Source of the DNA: CAZILM01 sp964625325
GTDB lineage: Bacteria; Patescibacteriota; Saccharimonadia; Saccharimonadales; CAYVSP01
Reading direction: 5' to 3'
Assembly (NCBI GenBank): GCA_964625325.1
Contig: CAZVBA010000015.1
Location: 1-16,294, forward strand
Length of the DNA: 16,294 bases
The notes below the pieces were generated by a model. It did not search any database and was not told the DNA's origin. It worked only from the letters and a program-made list of their open reading frames with translations. Both the position numbers and the translations under genes were made by a program. The stretch's first letter is position 1; each line of letters opens with the position of its first letter. This document shows positions 8,101 through 13,355 of this stretch, piece by piece.

Positions 8101-11100
8101 GGTAACAACCTAAGTATTACGGCTGGTGCTGCCAACGGTTCTACAACCGGTGCTGCCGGCGGGGTACTAGCGCTAGCCGGCGGGGCCGCTGCTGGATCTG
8201 GCAACAACGCCGGCGGAAATATCACACTAGATGGTGGTGTCGCTAGTGGTTCCGGAACCAGGGGGGCCATAGTACTCCAAGGCTCTGGCGGCAACGTTGG
8301 CATCGGCGATGCCTCACCGGCAGCGTTATTAACCGTTGGAAATGGTGACCTATTCAAAGTAGACACTAGTGGCTATCTGCAAGGCAATAACACTTCGACT
8401 GCCACCACCGGTACCACTGAAGCCACGGCGCGCACCAATGTAACCACCGTTACACTGACGGCCGCCGGCAGCTTCGCCAACAACGACATCATCTTCATCA
8501 ACAACGCTGGTCAGGACTACTACACCCGCATCGTCAGCGGTGGTGGTACCACCACACTCACCGTATCGCCAGCCGTCAGCTATGACGTCAGTGCCAGCGT
8601 AACCAAATATAACGCCCAGTCGCTAGGGGCGACTGCCACTGATTACACCACACTCAACAACCGCTTCTTCCAGGGCTACTTCCTGGGCGGCGTCGTAACC
8701 GGGGCGGGCAGCACCACACTGAGCGATGGTAATCTGAATGTCAGCCAATCAGGCGCCAGTATAGCGGGCAGAGATCTAAATATAACAGCCGGGCAGAGTG
8801 GCAGTGGCGCGTTTAACGGCGGCAACCTTGTATTGCAAGCAGGTGCTACCGGTGGTACGGGCACCACCGGTTCGGTAATAGTTAAAGCTAATGGTACTGA
8901 CTCGACTGCTGCTTTCCAGGTGCAGGACTCCTCCGCCAATGTCATTATGAATGTTGACAGCGCCAACGACAGGCTGGGCTTAAATACGAACAGCCCCCAA
9001 GCAGCCCTCGATGTTAATGCTTTCAATACGGCTACACAGACTAGCTTGGCGGTGCGTTCACTGAACTCCAGTGGCTCGCTCTCCGCTTCGTCGGGCATCA
9101 CGTTTTACACCGCCAATACGAGCTTTGGTGGTAAATACACCCCTGGTGGCCAAACCGCTCAGCTAGATAGCAGCCGGATAGTCAGTGTCTACGCTAACAG
9201 CACGGGAAGTGGTTCAACAACCTTGTGCGGGTCATCGGTTTCGACGACTGGTGCGGATTGCGTTCAGGCAATCGTCGGTGCAGTTGGTCCGAACGGAGTT
9301 ATATATGGTACAGCCGTATCAGTTTACCTCGTCGTTAACACCACCCAGAACACCAACTACAGTAACCCAAACCTCTTTGGCGCTGTGGCTTTGGGTAACT
9401 CAACAGTCGGTATCTATTACGTGGATAGTACTGGCGCCACCAAACTTATAGCCTGCCCGGTCACCGGTACCAGCATAGGTACCTGCGGGACGGCCATTGC
9501 CGGTCTGGCCGGTACCAATGCCCCAGAAACGCTCACCCCACTGACCAGCACTACCTTTGTGGAAGCCTACAGTGGTGGTGCCCGAGTAGTCAGTGTCAGT
9601 GGCACCACCCTTACTGGTAACACCACCAATAGCAGCACCCTCGGTACTTCAGTGGTGGCCGGGGCTGAACTCAGCAGTACCGCCTTTGTGGTAGCCGGTG
9701 ACAATGGCACGGCCACGGTTGGTACCATCAGCGGCACCACTATTACTTTTGGCAGTCATTACACTTTTGATGCTAGTGGCGCGCCAACAATGGTCACTGG
9801 CGGTGCTACTGCTTTGAGCAGTACGGCCTTCGTAGTTGGGGGCTCTGGTATATTTACAGCCGGCACAGTCAGTAGCGGTACAGTCATCACCTTTGGTGCT
9901 AACTATGCGATTGGTGGCACTTCTGTGGCGATGTCGCTAACGACTCTGACGTCTACTAGTTTTGCGGCGACGTATAAATCTGGCAGCACTATACTGACGA
10001 CAATGAGCGCTGTCAATGGCACAATTGTTACGGTGGGGACAACCATTACAACTGACACTGGCTGTACTAATAACTGCCCGAATGTCTCATCAGCCACCCT
10101 CAATAGTGGTCTCATGTACGTCAGTACCAACGACGGTATAAATGGCACCGCCATGAAAGGCTTTGGAGTCTCTGTTTCAACAATACTCATTTCCTCAACC
10201 AACTTGACGGCCACCGCAACCACTACTTTCTTTACCTCTACAAACAGTACTAAACATACGCCTGGTGGCCAGACCGCAGTACTAGACGGTGGCCGAGTGG
10301 TCAGTGCGTATGCAGATAGTAGTAACGGTACCAGCACTCTTTGCGGTGTTGCCACTCAGACGGAGTGTGTGGGAGGGATCGTTGGCTTAGTCGGGCCGAA
10401 TGGTGTTAGCTATGGCACTGGTAAGGTACTGTACACTAACGCCGCCGGTCAGAATACCAATTATAACAATCCTAACCTGTTCGGTGCAGTTGCGTTGGGC
10501 AATGCTACGGTAGTCTTTTTCTACGTCAACCAAGCTGGTACCACTCAGTTGGTAGCCTGCCCAGTCACCGGTACCAGCATCGGTACCTGCGGGACGGCCA
10601 TTGCCGGTCTGGCCGGTACCAATGCCCCAGAAACGCTCACCCCACTGACCAGCACTACCTTTGTGGAAGCCTACAGTGGTGGTGCCCGAGTAGTCAGTGT
10701 CAGTGGCACCACCCTTACTGGTAACACCACCAATAGCAGCACCCTCGGTACTTCAGTGGTGGCCGGGGCTGAACTCAGCAGTACCGCCTTTGTGGTAGCC
10801 GGTGACAATGGCACGGCCACGGTTGGTACCATCAGCGGCACCACTATTACTTTTGGCAGTCATTACACTTTTGATGCTAGTGGCGCGCCAACAATGGTCA
10901 CTGGCGGTGCTACTGCTTTGAGCAGTACGGCCTTCGTAGTTGGGGGCTCTGGTATATTTACAGCCGGCACAGTCAGTAGCGGTACAGTCATCACCTTTGG
11001 TGCTAACTATGCGATTGGTGGCACTTCTGTGGCGATGTCGCTAACGACTCTGACGTCTACTAGTTTTGCGGCGACGTATGCCTCTGCGAATACTACGGTA

Positions 11101-12405
11101 ACAACACTAGGCACCGTCAATGGCACAACTGTTACCGTAGGAGCTACCACGACGGTAGTCACGGGTTGTAGTGTCGGCGGTTGTGCTTTGACGTCATCGG
11201 CTACCCTCAATAGCGGCTTAATCTATATTAGTAGTAATACTGGTATAAGCGGTGTTACTTTTGTGGGATTAGCGGCAACGACGGCCAATTATGATGGTGC
11301 CACGCTGGCGGTTGACAACAGCAGTCATGTTATTACAAATGGCCAGGTCGGTATCAGCTTAGCCTGTACTGCCAGTAATGGTATTAAGAGCGTTACGGTT
11401 ACGAACGGTCTTATTACGGCTGCCGTATGTACCACTGGTGGACTGACTGACTATGCTGAGCAGTATCCGTCGCATGAAGCGCTGGACAAGGGCGATATCG
11501 TCATGGTGGATGACACTGAACTACCTTATGTTAAGAAGTCCACCAGCGCCTATGAGCCAACCGCTATAGGCATTGTTTCGACCGACCCAGCTCAGGTGCT
11601 CGGTAAGGATCTCTACCCCAACGGCTATCCAATTGCTCTGTCGGGCCGCGTCCCGGTCAAGGTCAATAACTCCGGCGGCGCTATCAAGGCTGGCGACCCC
11701 ATAACCGCTTCGGCTGTACCTGGCGAAGGTATGAAAGCTACCGCTGGCGGTCGCATAGTCGGCTACGCGCTGGAAGGCTTTGATAGTGATACGCCGGGCA
11801 AAATCACCGTGTTTGTGAACCCTTCGTGGTACTCGCCCAAAGTTGGTGGCTACATCCAGCAGGGCGACGATATTAATGGCAACATAGGAACATTCGCCAG
11901 TCTCAACGTAACTGGCAACGTAACTGCCTTAAGCCTGACGGTTCAGGGTGACGCCACCATCAAAGGCGTCTTGACCGTCAAAAGCGTTGTGGTCACGGCT
12001 AACCTGACCATCAATGGCCATGTCCTGAGCGCCTCCACCGAAGGCAATGGCCCGATTATAGTGAAAGCGGCCGCCGCCGGTCAGGATGCTGAAGTAACCG
12101 TCGACGGTACCGATACTGCCGGTACCATCACTATCAAGGTAAAAGCCGGTCAAAGTCCAATCGAAACGCTGGCTGCCGGCGACCTGACCACGCTGACCTT
12201 CCATACACCGTTCGAACTGACCCCGCGCGTCGTCATCACGGCCACTAACGACCAAGCCGTTGGTCTGCCGGTGTACGTGACCAAGACGGCTGATGGATTC
12301 AAACTGGTCATCAAGACGGCGGCCACCGACGGCGCTGAGTACCACTTTGACTACTTCGTCATTGGCTCCCAAACCGCCACCAGCTCAGCGCCACCCAGCC
12401 CATAA
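2068..12405 (+). CDS. giant secreted modular surface protein, adhesin-like
   Basis: 3445 residues in one unbroken frame; no single family name fits. A signal peptide is visible: basic HKR, hydrophobic core at about 19-35, and Ala-Asn-Ala at 42-44 before the likely cut. Residues 45-175 form an N-terminal domain ending MTPRLKLTAVPYAFRA, as in many bacterial and CPR surface proteins. The rest is Thr/Ser/Gly/Ala-rich and probably beta-rich, with phrases typical of tail fibres (NVGIGD at 1963 and 2076, RLGLN at 2302; three STTAFQVQN-type motifs). Two 199-residue repeats (256-454, 554-752), a jelly-roll candidate (1050-1197), a separate domain (1752-1891), two propeller-like modules (2358-3072) and C-terminal domains (3128-3445) follow. 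All 30 cysteines occur as 15 close pairs, suggesting disulfides outside the membrane. There is no LPXTG or C-terminal membrane segment, so anchoring is unknown. Its role is probably attachment to a host or surface (inference). Confidence 0.9.
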   Translation: MVQITPHKRVQFVHSLTRILLGGAFIIFWIALSLLRTPVPSANAATASTINFQARLMGSAGQLVNDGNYHVEFKLYKSLSAGASAQGVCVGGGTDDCLWMETRTTGNLVTVKNGYLTVNLGSVTSFPSTINWDQDLWITMNIGGTGGSAVWDGEMTPRLKLTAVPYAFRAGQLAKLTSGNTSTLDFATQTGARAILLPDAGGTLAIATGGSFTSNGVLYGNGTSSIQATAAGTNGQCLVGTTSAAPSWTACSGLVTLQNAYAATSGNTILTTDARDIALTLADTTTDSNFTVTTATGSTGGTQLLRADGAGAADPAQLLLVKNNDVDRALPIGIKVDAANTNGKVTTAFDASSANITNALAIGGNAITGTNFSVTAAGLATSVGHNYGSGLLQGTGGATITGAISVTNNSTSTIGLNTGTSSGQITLGGGSVPLQIDSTNFDVSTAGALSGITTIATSSTINSQTISSAANFTGTVTIQGASSLTLGVTGTATGAVLFKGSTAASGTITLQSPANPGTYSLTLPTALGSSGDCLKDTTGAGVLGFGSCSGATTTLQTAYAATSGNTILTTDARDIAFTLADTTTDSNFTVTTATGSTSGSQFLRADGAGAADPTQLLLVKNNDVDRALPIGIKVDAANTNGKVTTAIDVSSANITNALAIGGNAITGTNFSVTAAGLVTSVGHNYGSGLLQGTGGATITGAISVTNNGSSTIDLNTGTSSGQITLGGGSAPLSINSTNFDVSTAGALSGITTLGLSGNLLQSGSTTITSGTGGYLINGGTNTAGHYLRNNGTSYVDGTIASGDLPSLTGTYVRNVPTATSDNVIAPTTASVVALTVKGTNSTAANVLEVFDSTASPVRQAFFNSAGSLNVAQVIQPTSSNAVDIGLSGTTFRSGFFGTSLVAGAATLNGTSLSTTGALTITGGTTLALTSTGANTASLDTGGASTLSLGNANATIINVAGNNTAHTIHIGDGGSSTAQTITVGSTGSATSQLTLNGGSTNGVVLNGGTTASETLTGSGDTIKTTTNSTTAFQVQNATGAPIFVVDTTNSNLITNPGFEVNTTGWSTTGAGTGLAIAQNLTKSNTYLGVASLQVTTASNSANTGASVTGFTASITPAQYTLTFYAKGGATNGNFSTLNVTITGGSAPACITGASVSTIGFIRYSCTFTSTTTNVTAINFVSSDAATQHIFYLDSVQLLATGSVTPYNIGNIQLRGVISNPATFQSSSDSTTAFQIQNAAGTSNLLVADTANGRVTLGAANSLVLGISSSTQGGILFNNQAGTNTITLQAPTTNPTSSYTLQLPTVAPAVSQCLQTDSSVATQLKFASCSSGSFLAKNATDTSAAAITTGNFLYTFTNSSSAVTSSVLKLDNGTNTNSTLSVTASGNPASGQALIFASNTNASPTGNLIDLQSGSSPTSKFSVTAGGVATAATSVLSPLFDTPSGTTTLNVGTNNATVGINLNQATVVAANKNFSLASGTGTSTQTYTGTVDATTITANSITATNSGINLSVTGLTTGNGLKVIGGTALTTGSLVNLGATTYNPGTTGGTGSVIGIGAITNGGTNTSGNDVVNGVSVASTLNTSGATGTKELDVFNAAAPTLTACSGGNCTWSGYKVTTQATGAAATITQNGLNIQASGVALGALNGINISGITAGAGTETAINVGSGWDNIISASNLTVTGAGAITAASTLQATTGTFTATSNQLLLSSGSALATITTNSNTSAQVYTLPTNGGGTICTSAGNCAGISGGTLTKRKATTETLASSTVLQDDNELFFAVAANETWHFTFNLNADPGSGSKDFKFAITAPSGATCVYGYDSQGGATNSATGTSTCGTALQTTVSITGARLWIISGTVANGSTAGNVTLQWAQALSSVTASSVFVGSDLRANRSSATGSSTVTLQEAYSNGNAITTTDGRNISISLADTTTDQTLEVTQAGTAAAFRVNDDGTFTDSTPFIIDASGNVGIGDSTPASLLTVGNGDLFGVDSSGNVLFSDTAHTISLAAETTANTIGNNLSITAGAANGSTTGAAGGVLALAGGAAAGSGNNAGGNITLDGGVASGSGTRGAIVLQGSGGNVGIGDASPAALLTVGNGDLFKVDTSGYLQGNNTSTATTGTTEATARTNVTTVTLTAAGSFANNDIIFINNAGQDYYTRIVSGGGTTTLTVSPAVSYDVSASVTKYNAQSLGATATDYTTLNNRFFQGYFLGGVVTGAGSTTLSDGNLNVSQSGASIAGRDLNITAGQSGSGAFNGGNLVLQAGATGGTGTTGSVIVKANGTDSTAAFQVQDSSANVIMNVDSANDRLGLNTNSPQAALDVNAFNTATQTSLAVRSLNSSGSLSASSGITFYTANTSFGGKYTPGGQTAQLDSSRIVSVYANSTGSGSTTLCGSSVSTTGADCVQAIVGAVGPNGVIYGTAVSVYLVVNTTQNTNYSNPNLFGAVALGNSTVGIYYVDSTGATKLIACPVTGTSIGTCGTAIAGLAGTNAPETLTPLTSTTFVEAYSGGARVVSVSGTTLTGNTTNSSTLGTSVVAGAELSSTAFVVAGDNGTATVGTISGTTITFGSHYTFDASGAPTMVTGGATALSSTAFVVGGSGIFTAGTVSSGTVITFGANYAIGGTSVAMSLTTLTSTSFAATYKSGSTILTTMSAVNGTIVTVGTTITTDTGCTNNCPNVSSATLNSGLMYVSTNDGINGTAMKGFGVSVSTILISSTNLTATATTTFFTSTNSTKHTPGGQTAVLDGGRVVSAYADSSNGTSTLCGVATQTECVGGIVGLVGPNGVSYGTGKVLYTNAAGQNTNYNNPNLFGAVALGNATVVFFYVNQAGTTQLVACPVTGTSIGTCGTAIAGLAGTNAPETLTPLTSTTFVEAYSGGARVVSVSGTTLTGNTTNSSTLGTSVVAGAELSSTAFVVAGDNGTATVGTISGTTITFGSHYTFDASGAPTMVTGGATALSSTAFVVGGSGIFTAGTVSSGTVITFGANYAIGGTSVAMSLTTLTSTSFAATYASANTTVTTLGTVNGTTVTVGATTTVVTGCSVGGCALTSSATLNSGLIYISSNTGISGVTFVGLAATTANYDGATLAVDNSSHVITNGQVGISLACTASNGIKSVTVTNGLITAAVCTTGGLTDYAEQYPSHEALDKGDIVMVDDTELPYVKKSTSAYEPTAIGIVSTDPAQVLGKDLYPNGYPIALSGRVPVKVNNSGGAIKAGDPITASAVPGEGMKATAGGRIVGYALEGFDSDTPGKITVFVNPSWYSPKVGGYIQQGDDINGNIGTFASLNVTGNVTALSLTVQGDATIKGVLTVKSVVVTANLTINGHVLSASTEGNGPIIVKAAAAGQDAEVTVDGTDTAGTITIKVKAGQSPIETLAAGDLTTLTFHTPFELTPRVVITATNDQAVGLPVYVTKTADGFKLVIKTAATDGAEYHFDYFVIGSQTATSSAPPSP
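2110..2150 (+). terminator. terminator-like hairpin inside the signal-peptide codons
   Basis: The 10-base arm 2110-2119 (AGCCTCACCC) pairs fully with 2130-2139 (GGGTGGGGCT): nine Watson-Crick pairs and one G-T wobble, around a 10-base loop. A U-rich tail follows (TTTTATAATCTTTT, 2139-2152). The form is that of an intrinsic terminator, but it lies in codons 15-24 of the giant gene. It may act as an attenuator that translating ribosomes melt, or only as an RNA fold. Confidence 0.45.
2833..3429 (+). repeat. 199-residue repeat, copy A1 of giant gene
   Basis: Runs from TLQNAYAATSG to GALSGITT (residues 256-454). It aligns without gaps to copy A2, with 15 amino-acid differences in 199 by hand count. 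The DNA is much less alike, with many third-position changes, except for one 61-bp identical stretch (3123-3183). Confidence 0.9.
3727..4323 (+). repeat. 199-residue repeat, copy A2 of giant gene
   Basis: Residues 554-752, exactly the same length as copy A1 and offset by 894 bp (298 codons). The identical DNA island is at 4017-4077. Between the copies lies a roughly 100-residue linker with a CLKD...SCSG cysteine pair of the tail-fibre type. Confidence 0.9.
5215..5658 (+). other. carbohydrate-binding-like jelly-roll candidate in giant protein
   Basis: Residues 1050-1197 start NLITNPGFEVNTTGW and continue through YTLTFYAKGG and a YSCTF strand to FYLDSVQLL. The order (NPGFE...GW, a Y-x-L-x-F-x-x-K strand, then hydrophobic-x-x-D-x-V-x-L) matches the usual layout of CBM4/9-like and related jelly-roll binding modules. 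A cysteine pair (ACIT...YSCTF) sits inside. Glycan binding is inferred; no ligand residues were assigned. Confidence 0.6.
7318..7740 (+). other. tail-fibre-like domain in giant protein
   Basis: Residues 1751-1891 begin LTKRKATTETLASSTVLQDD and include a NETWHFTFNLNAD strand and FKFAITAPSGATC. The pattern (K-x-x-x-E-x-x-x-S-S-T-x-L-Q-x-D, then ANxTWxFxF) recurs in phage and bacterial tail-like proteins. It is probably a compact beta domain; its function is unknown. It has an internal cysteine pair (ATCVYG...STCGTA). Confidence 0.45.
9139..10257 (+). repeat. module B1: seven propeller-like segments
   Basis: Residues 2358-2730. By eye it divides into about seven segments of 40-70 residues, four with clear starts such as LTSTTFVEAYSGG, LSSTAFVVAGDNG, LSSTAFVVGGSG and LTSTSFAATYKSG. 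Each runs into a G-T-x-x-G-T/V-(I/V)-T-x-G pair of strands. Repeats of this kind suggest a beta-propeller, and seven is a common blade number. The fold is inferred. Confidence 0.55.
9478..9975 (+). repeat. 498-bp exact direct repeat, copy 1
   Basis: Base-by-base comparison shows identity with 10582-11079. The first differences are A/C just before (9477 and 10581) and A/G just after (9976 and 11080). The offset is 1104 bp, a multiple of three. Confidence 0.95.
10258..11283 (+). repeat. module B2: second propeller-like module
   Basis: Residues 2731 to about 3072 repeat B1 segment by segment, starting TPGGQTAVLDGGRVVSAYAD and ending with LNSGLIYISSNTGISG. The middle is identical to B1 at the DNA level, whereas the first and last segments differ clearly. 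A 15-bp length difference lies in the first segment. Confidence 0.6.
10582..11079 (+). repeat. 498-bp exact direct repeat, copy 2
   Basis: This is the second copy of the 9478-9975 block, inside module B2. Recombination between the copies would remove or add exactly 368 codons without a frameshift. Confidence 0.95.
11449..12402 (+). other. C-terminal domain set of giant protein
   Basis: Residues 3128-3257 (DYAEQYPSHEALDKGDIVMV through ALSGRVPVKV and VFVNPSWYSP) match a pattern I know from tail-like and CPR surface proteins. Residues 3275-3320 are short beta-repeat strands (SLNVTGNVTALSLTVQG). Residues 3342-3445 form a terminal beta domain with VTVDGTDTAGTITIKV and FHTPFELTPRVVIT. This is loosely reminiscent of H-type lectin strands, which is a weak comparison. 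The end, SSAPPSP, has no sorting motif. Confidence 0.5.
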
Positions 12406-12422
12406 TGGGTCAGAACTGCCCA
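12398..12422 (+). other. two competing hairpins at the giant gene's stop codon
   Basis: GCCCA (12398-12402), TAA stop (12403-12405), TGGGT (12406-12410), a 7-base spacer and GCCCA again (12418-12422). The middle arm can pair with either copy. No T-tract follows, so this is not a standard terminator. Confidence 0.35.
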
Positions 12423-12531
12423 AGAATAGTACGTCGTACAATGCACTGCGCAAGCGTAATTTAAAAAAACGAAATAACAGATGATTTCTATAATGTAGAG
12501 CTAGTATTATCCGGCTAGTTGGTAATATTGA

Positions 12532-12553
12532 TGGTATTTACGCGTGAAAACTA
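12532..12553. promoter_or_regulatory. parS-like imperfect palindrome at parAB promoter
   Basis: Centred on ACGCGT (12540-12545): GTATTTACG and CGTGAAAAC are reverse complements at 7 of 9 positions. The right arm resembles half of the bacterial parS consensus (GTGAAACA); the left arm is poor. It overlaps the proposed -35 of parA, so it could be a parS variant or an operator. Confidence 0.3.
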
Positions 12554-12565
12554 AAATGATAGGCT
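12537..12565 (+). promoter_or_regulatory. promoter for parAB, extended -10
   Basis: TTTACG (12537-12542), a 17-bp spacer and TAGGCT (12560-12565) preceded by TGA match the rplU promoter layout base for base at most positions. The predicted transcription start is near 12572, giving a leader of about 25 bases. Confidence 0.5.
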
Positions 12566-12596
12566 GTAAGAAGAAAAGAGGGAAAAACAAACTAGT

Positions 12597-13355
12597 ATGG
12601 GCGCGACCATTGCGATACTGAATCAAAAGGGTGGAGTTGGTAAGACCACTACGGCCATTAACTTAGCGGCCTATCTGGCTAAAGCCGGCAAAACGGTGCT
12701 GCTGGTAGATTTTGACCCCCAAGGCAATGCCACCAGCGGGCTAGGGGTAGACAAGCAGACTCTGGATACAACGGTTTATGATGTCTTATTCCACGACAGC
12801 AAGACAGCTGACGTTATCAAAGAAACTAATCTGGCCAATGTCTATCTGTTGCCGAGCAACCAGAACCTGGCGGCCGCCGAAGTTGAGCTGGCCCAGGTTG
12901 ATGACCGCGACGCCCAGCTTAGGAATGCCTTAAAAGGCACAACCTATGACTTCATATTGATTGACTGCCCGCCGGCGCTGGGCATGCTGACCATTAACGC
13001 CCTAACAGCCGCTAATTATGTACTGATTCCAGTCCAGGCCGAATATTATGCGCTTGAGGGCCTGAGCCAGTTGTTAAGCGTCATGCAACGGGTACGACAG
13101 GGGTCAAATCCCGAACTGGAACTGCTGGGCGTGGTGCTGACCATGTACAACGCCCGCACCACGCTGGCCGAGCAAGTCAAAGCCGAGGTCGCCAAACACT
13201 TCGGCGACAAGGTTTTTTCAACGGTAGTACCCCGCAATGTCCGCCTGGCGGAGGCACCCAGCTACGGCAAGTCAATCCTCGAGCATGATAAGTGGAGCAA
13301 AGGCGCCCGCGCCTACAAACAATTAGCCAAGGAGGTACTGAAGAGTGTCAGCTAA
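12597..13355 (+). CDS. parA: chromosome partitioning ATPase ParA (Soj type)
   Basis: Deviant Walker-type ATPase that binds DNA non-specifically and, with ParB, positions the replication origin before division. At 252 residues it has the usual chromosomal Soj length, with no N-terminal helix-turn-helix of the plasmid type. Motifs seen: deviant Walker A KGGVGKTT (11-18), Walker A' VLLVDFDPQGN (34-44, Asp40) and Walker B YDFILIDCPP (117-126, Asp123). The ATG at 12597 gives the standard MGATIAILNQKGG beginning. The purine stretch AGAGGGA ends 13 bases upstream, a rather distant ribosome site. It shares an 11-bp overlap with parB, so the two are co-transcribed and probably translationally coupled. 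Confidence 0.97.
   Translation: MGATIAILNQKGGVGKTTTAINLAAYLAKAGKTVLLVDFDPQGNATSGLGVDKQTLDTTVYDVLFHDSKTADVIKETNLANVYLLPSNQNLAAAEVELAQVDDRDAQLRNALKGTTYDFILIDCPPALGMLTINALTAANYVLIPVQAEYYALEGLSQLLSVMQRVRQGSNPELELLGVVLTMYNARTTLAEQVKAEVAKHFGDKVFSTVVPRNVRLAEAPSYGKSILEHDKWSKGARAYKQLAKEVLKSVS
13329..13336 (+). promoter_or_regulatory. Shine-Dalgarno site for parB
   Basis: AAGGAGGT, eight bases before the GTG at 13345 and inside the parA coding end. It fixes the GTG start and shows that this organism uses the standard anti-Shine-Dalgarno interaction for at least some genes. Confidence 0.85.

Noticed and set aside
4897..9101. Many antisense frames of 80-173 codons opposite the giant gene
   Set aside because: The repetitive Thr/Ala/Ser/Gly codons leave the reverse frames open by composition. 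None shows a known motif, a ribosome site or a sensible start, and they follow the repeats of the + strand gene.
2833..11079. Could the repeats be a CRISPR array or a transposon?
   Set aside because: The repeats are long, coding, in frame and few; there are no short spacers, cas genes, transposase or terminal inverted repeats.
2068..12405. Prophage tail-fibre gene
   Set aside because: Tail-fibre phrases occur, but the protein has a signal peptide, and no phage structural, lysis, integrase or packaging genes are nearby. Housekeeping genes flank it.
12293..12484. 63-codon + frame over the end of the giant gene
   Set aside because: It overlaps the true coding end in another frame, has no ribosome site and no recognisable motif.
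12406..12596. Short inverted pieces in the parA upstream spacer (GTACGTCGTAC at 12429-12439; TATTATCC/GGTAATA at 12505-12527) as terminators or operators
   Set aside because: Stems are short or bulged and lack a T-tract; nothing ties them to a known regulator.
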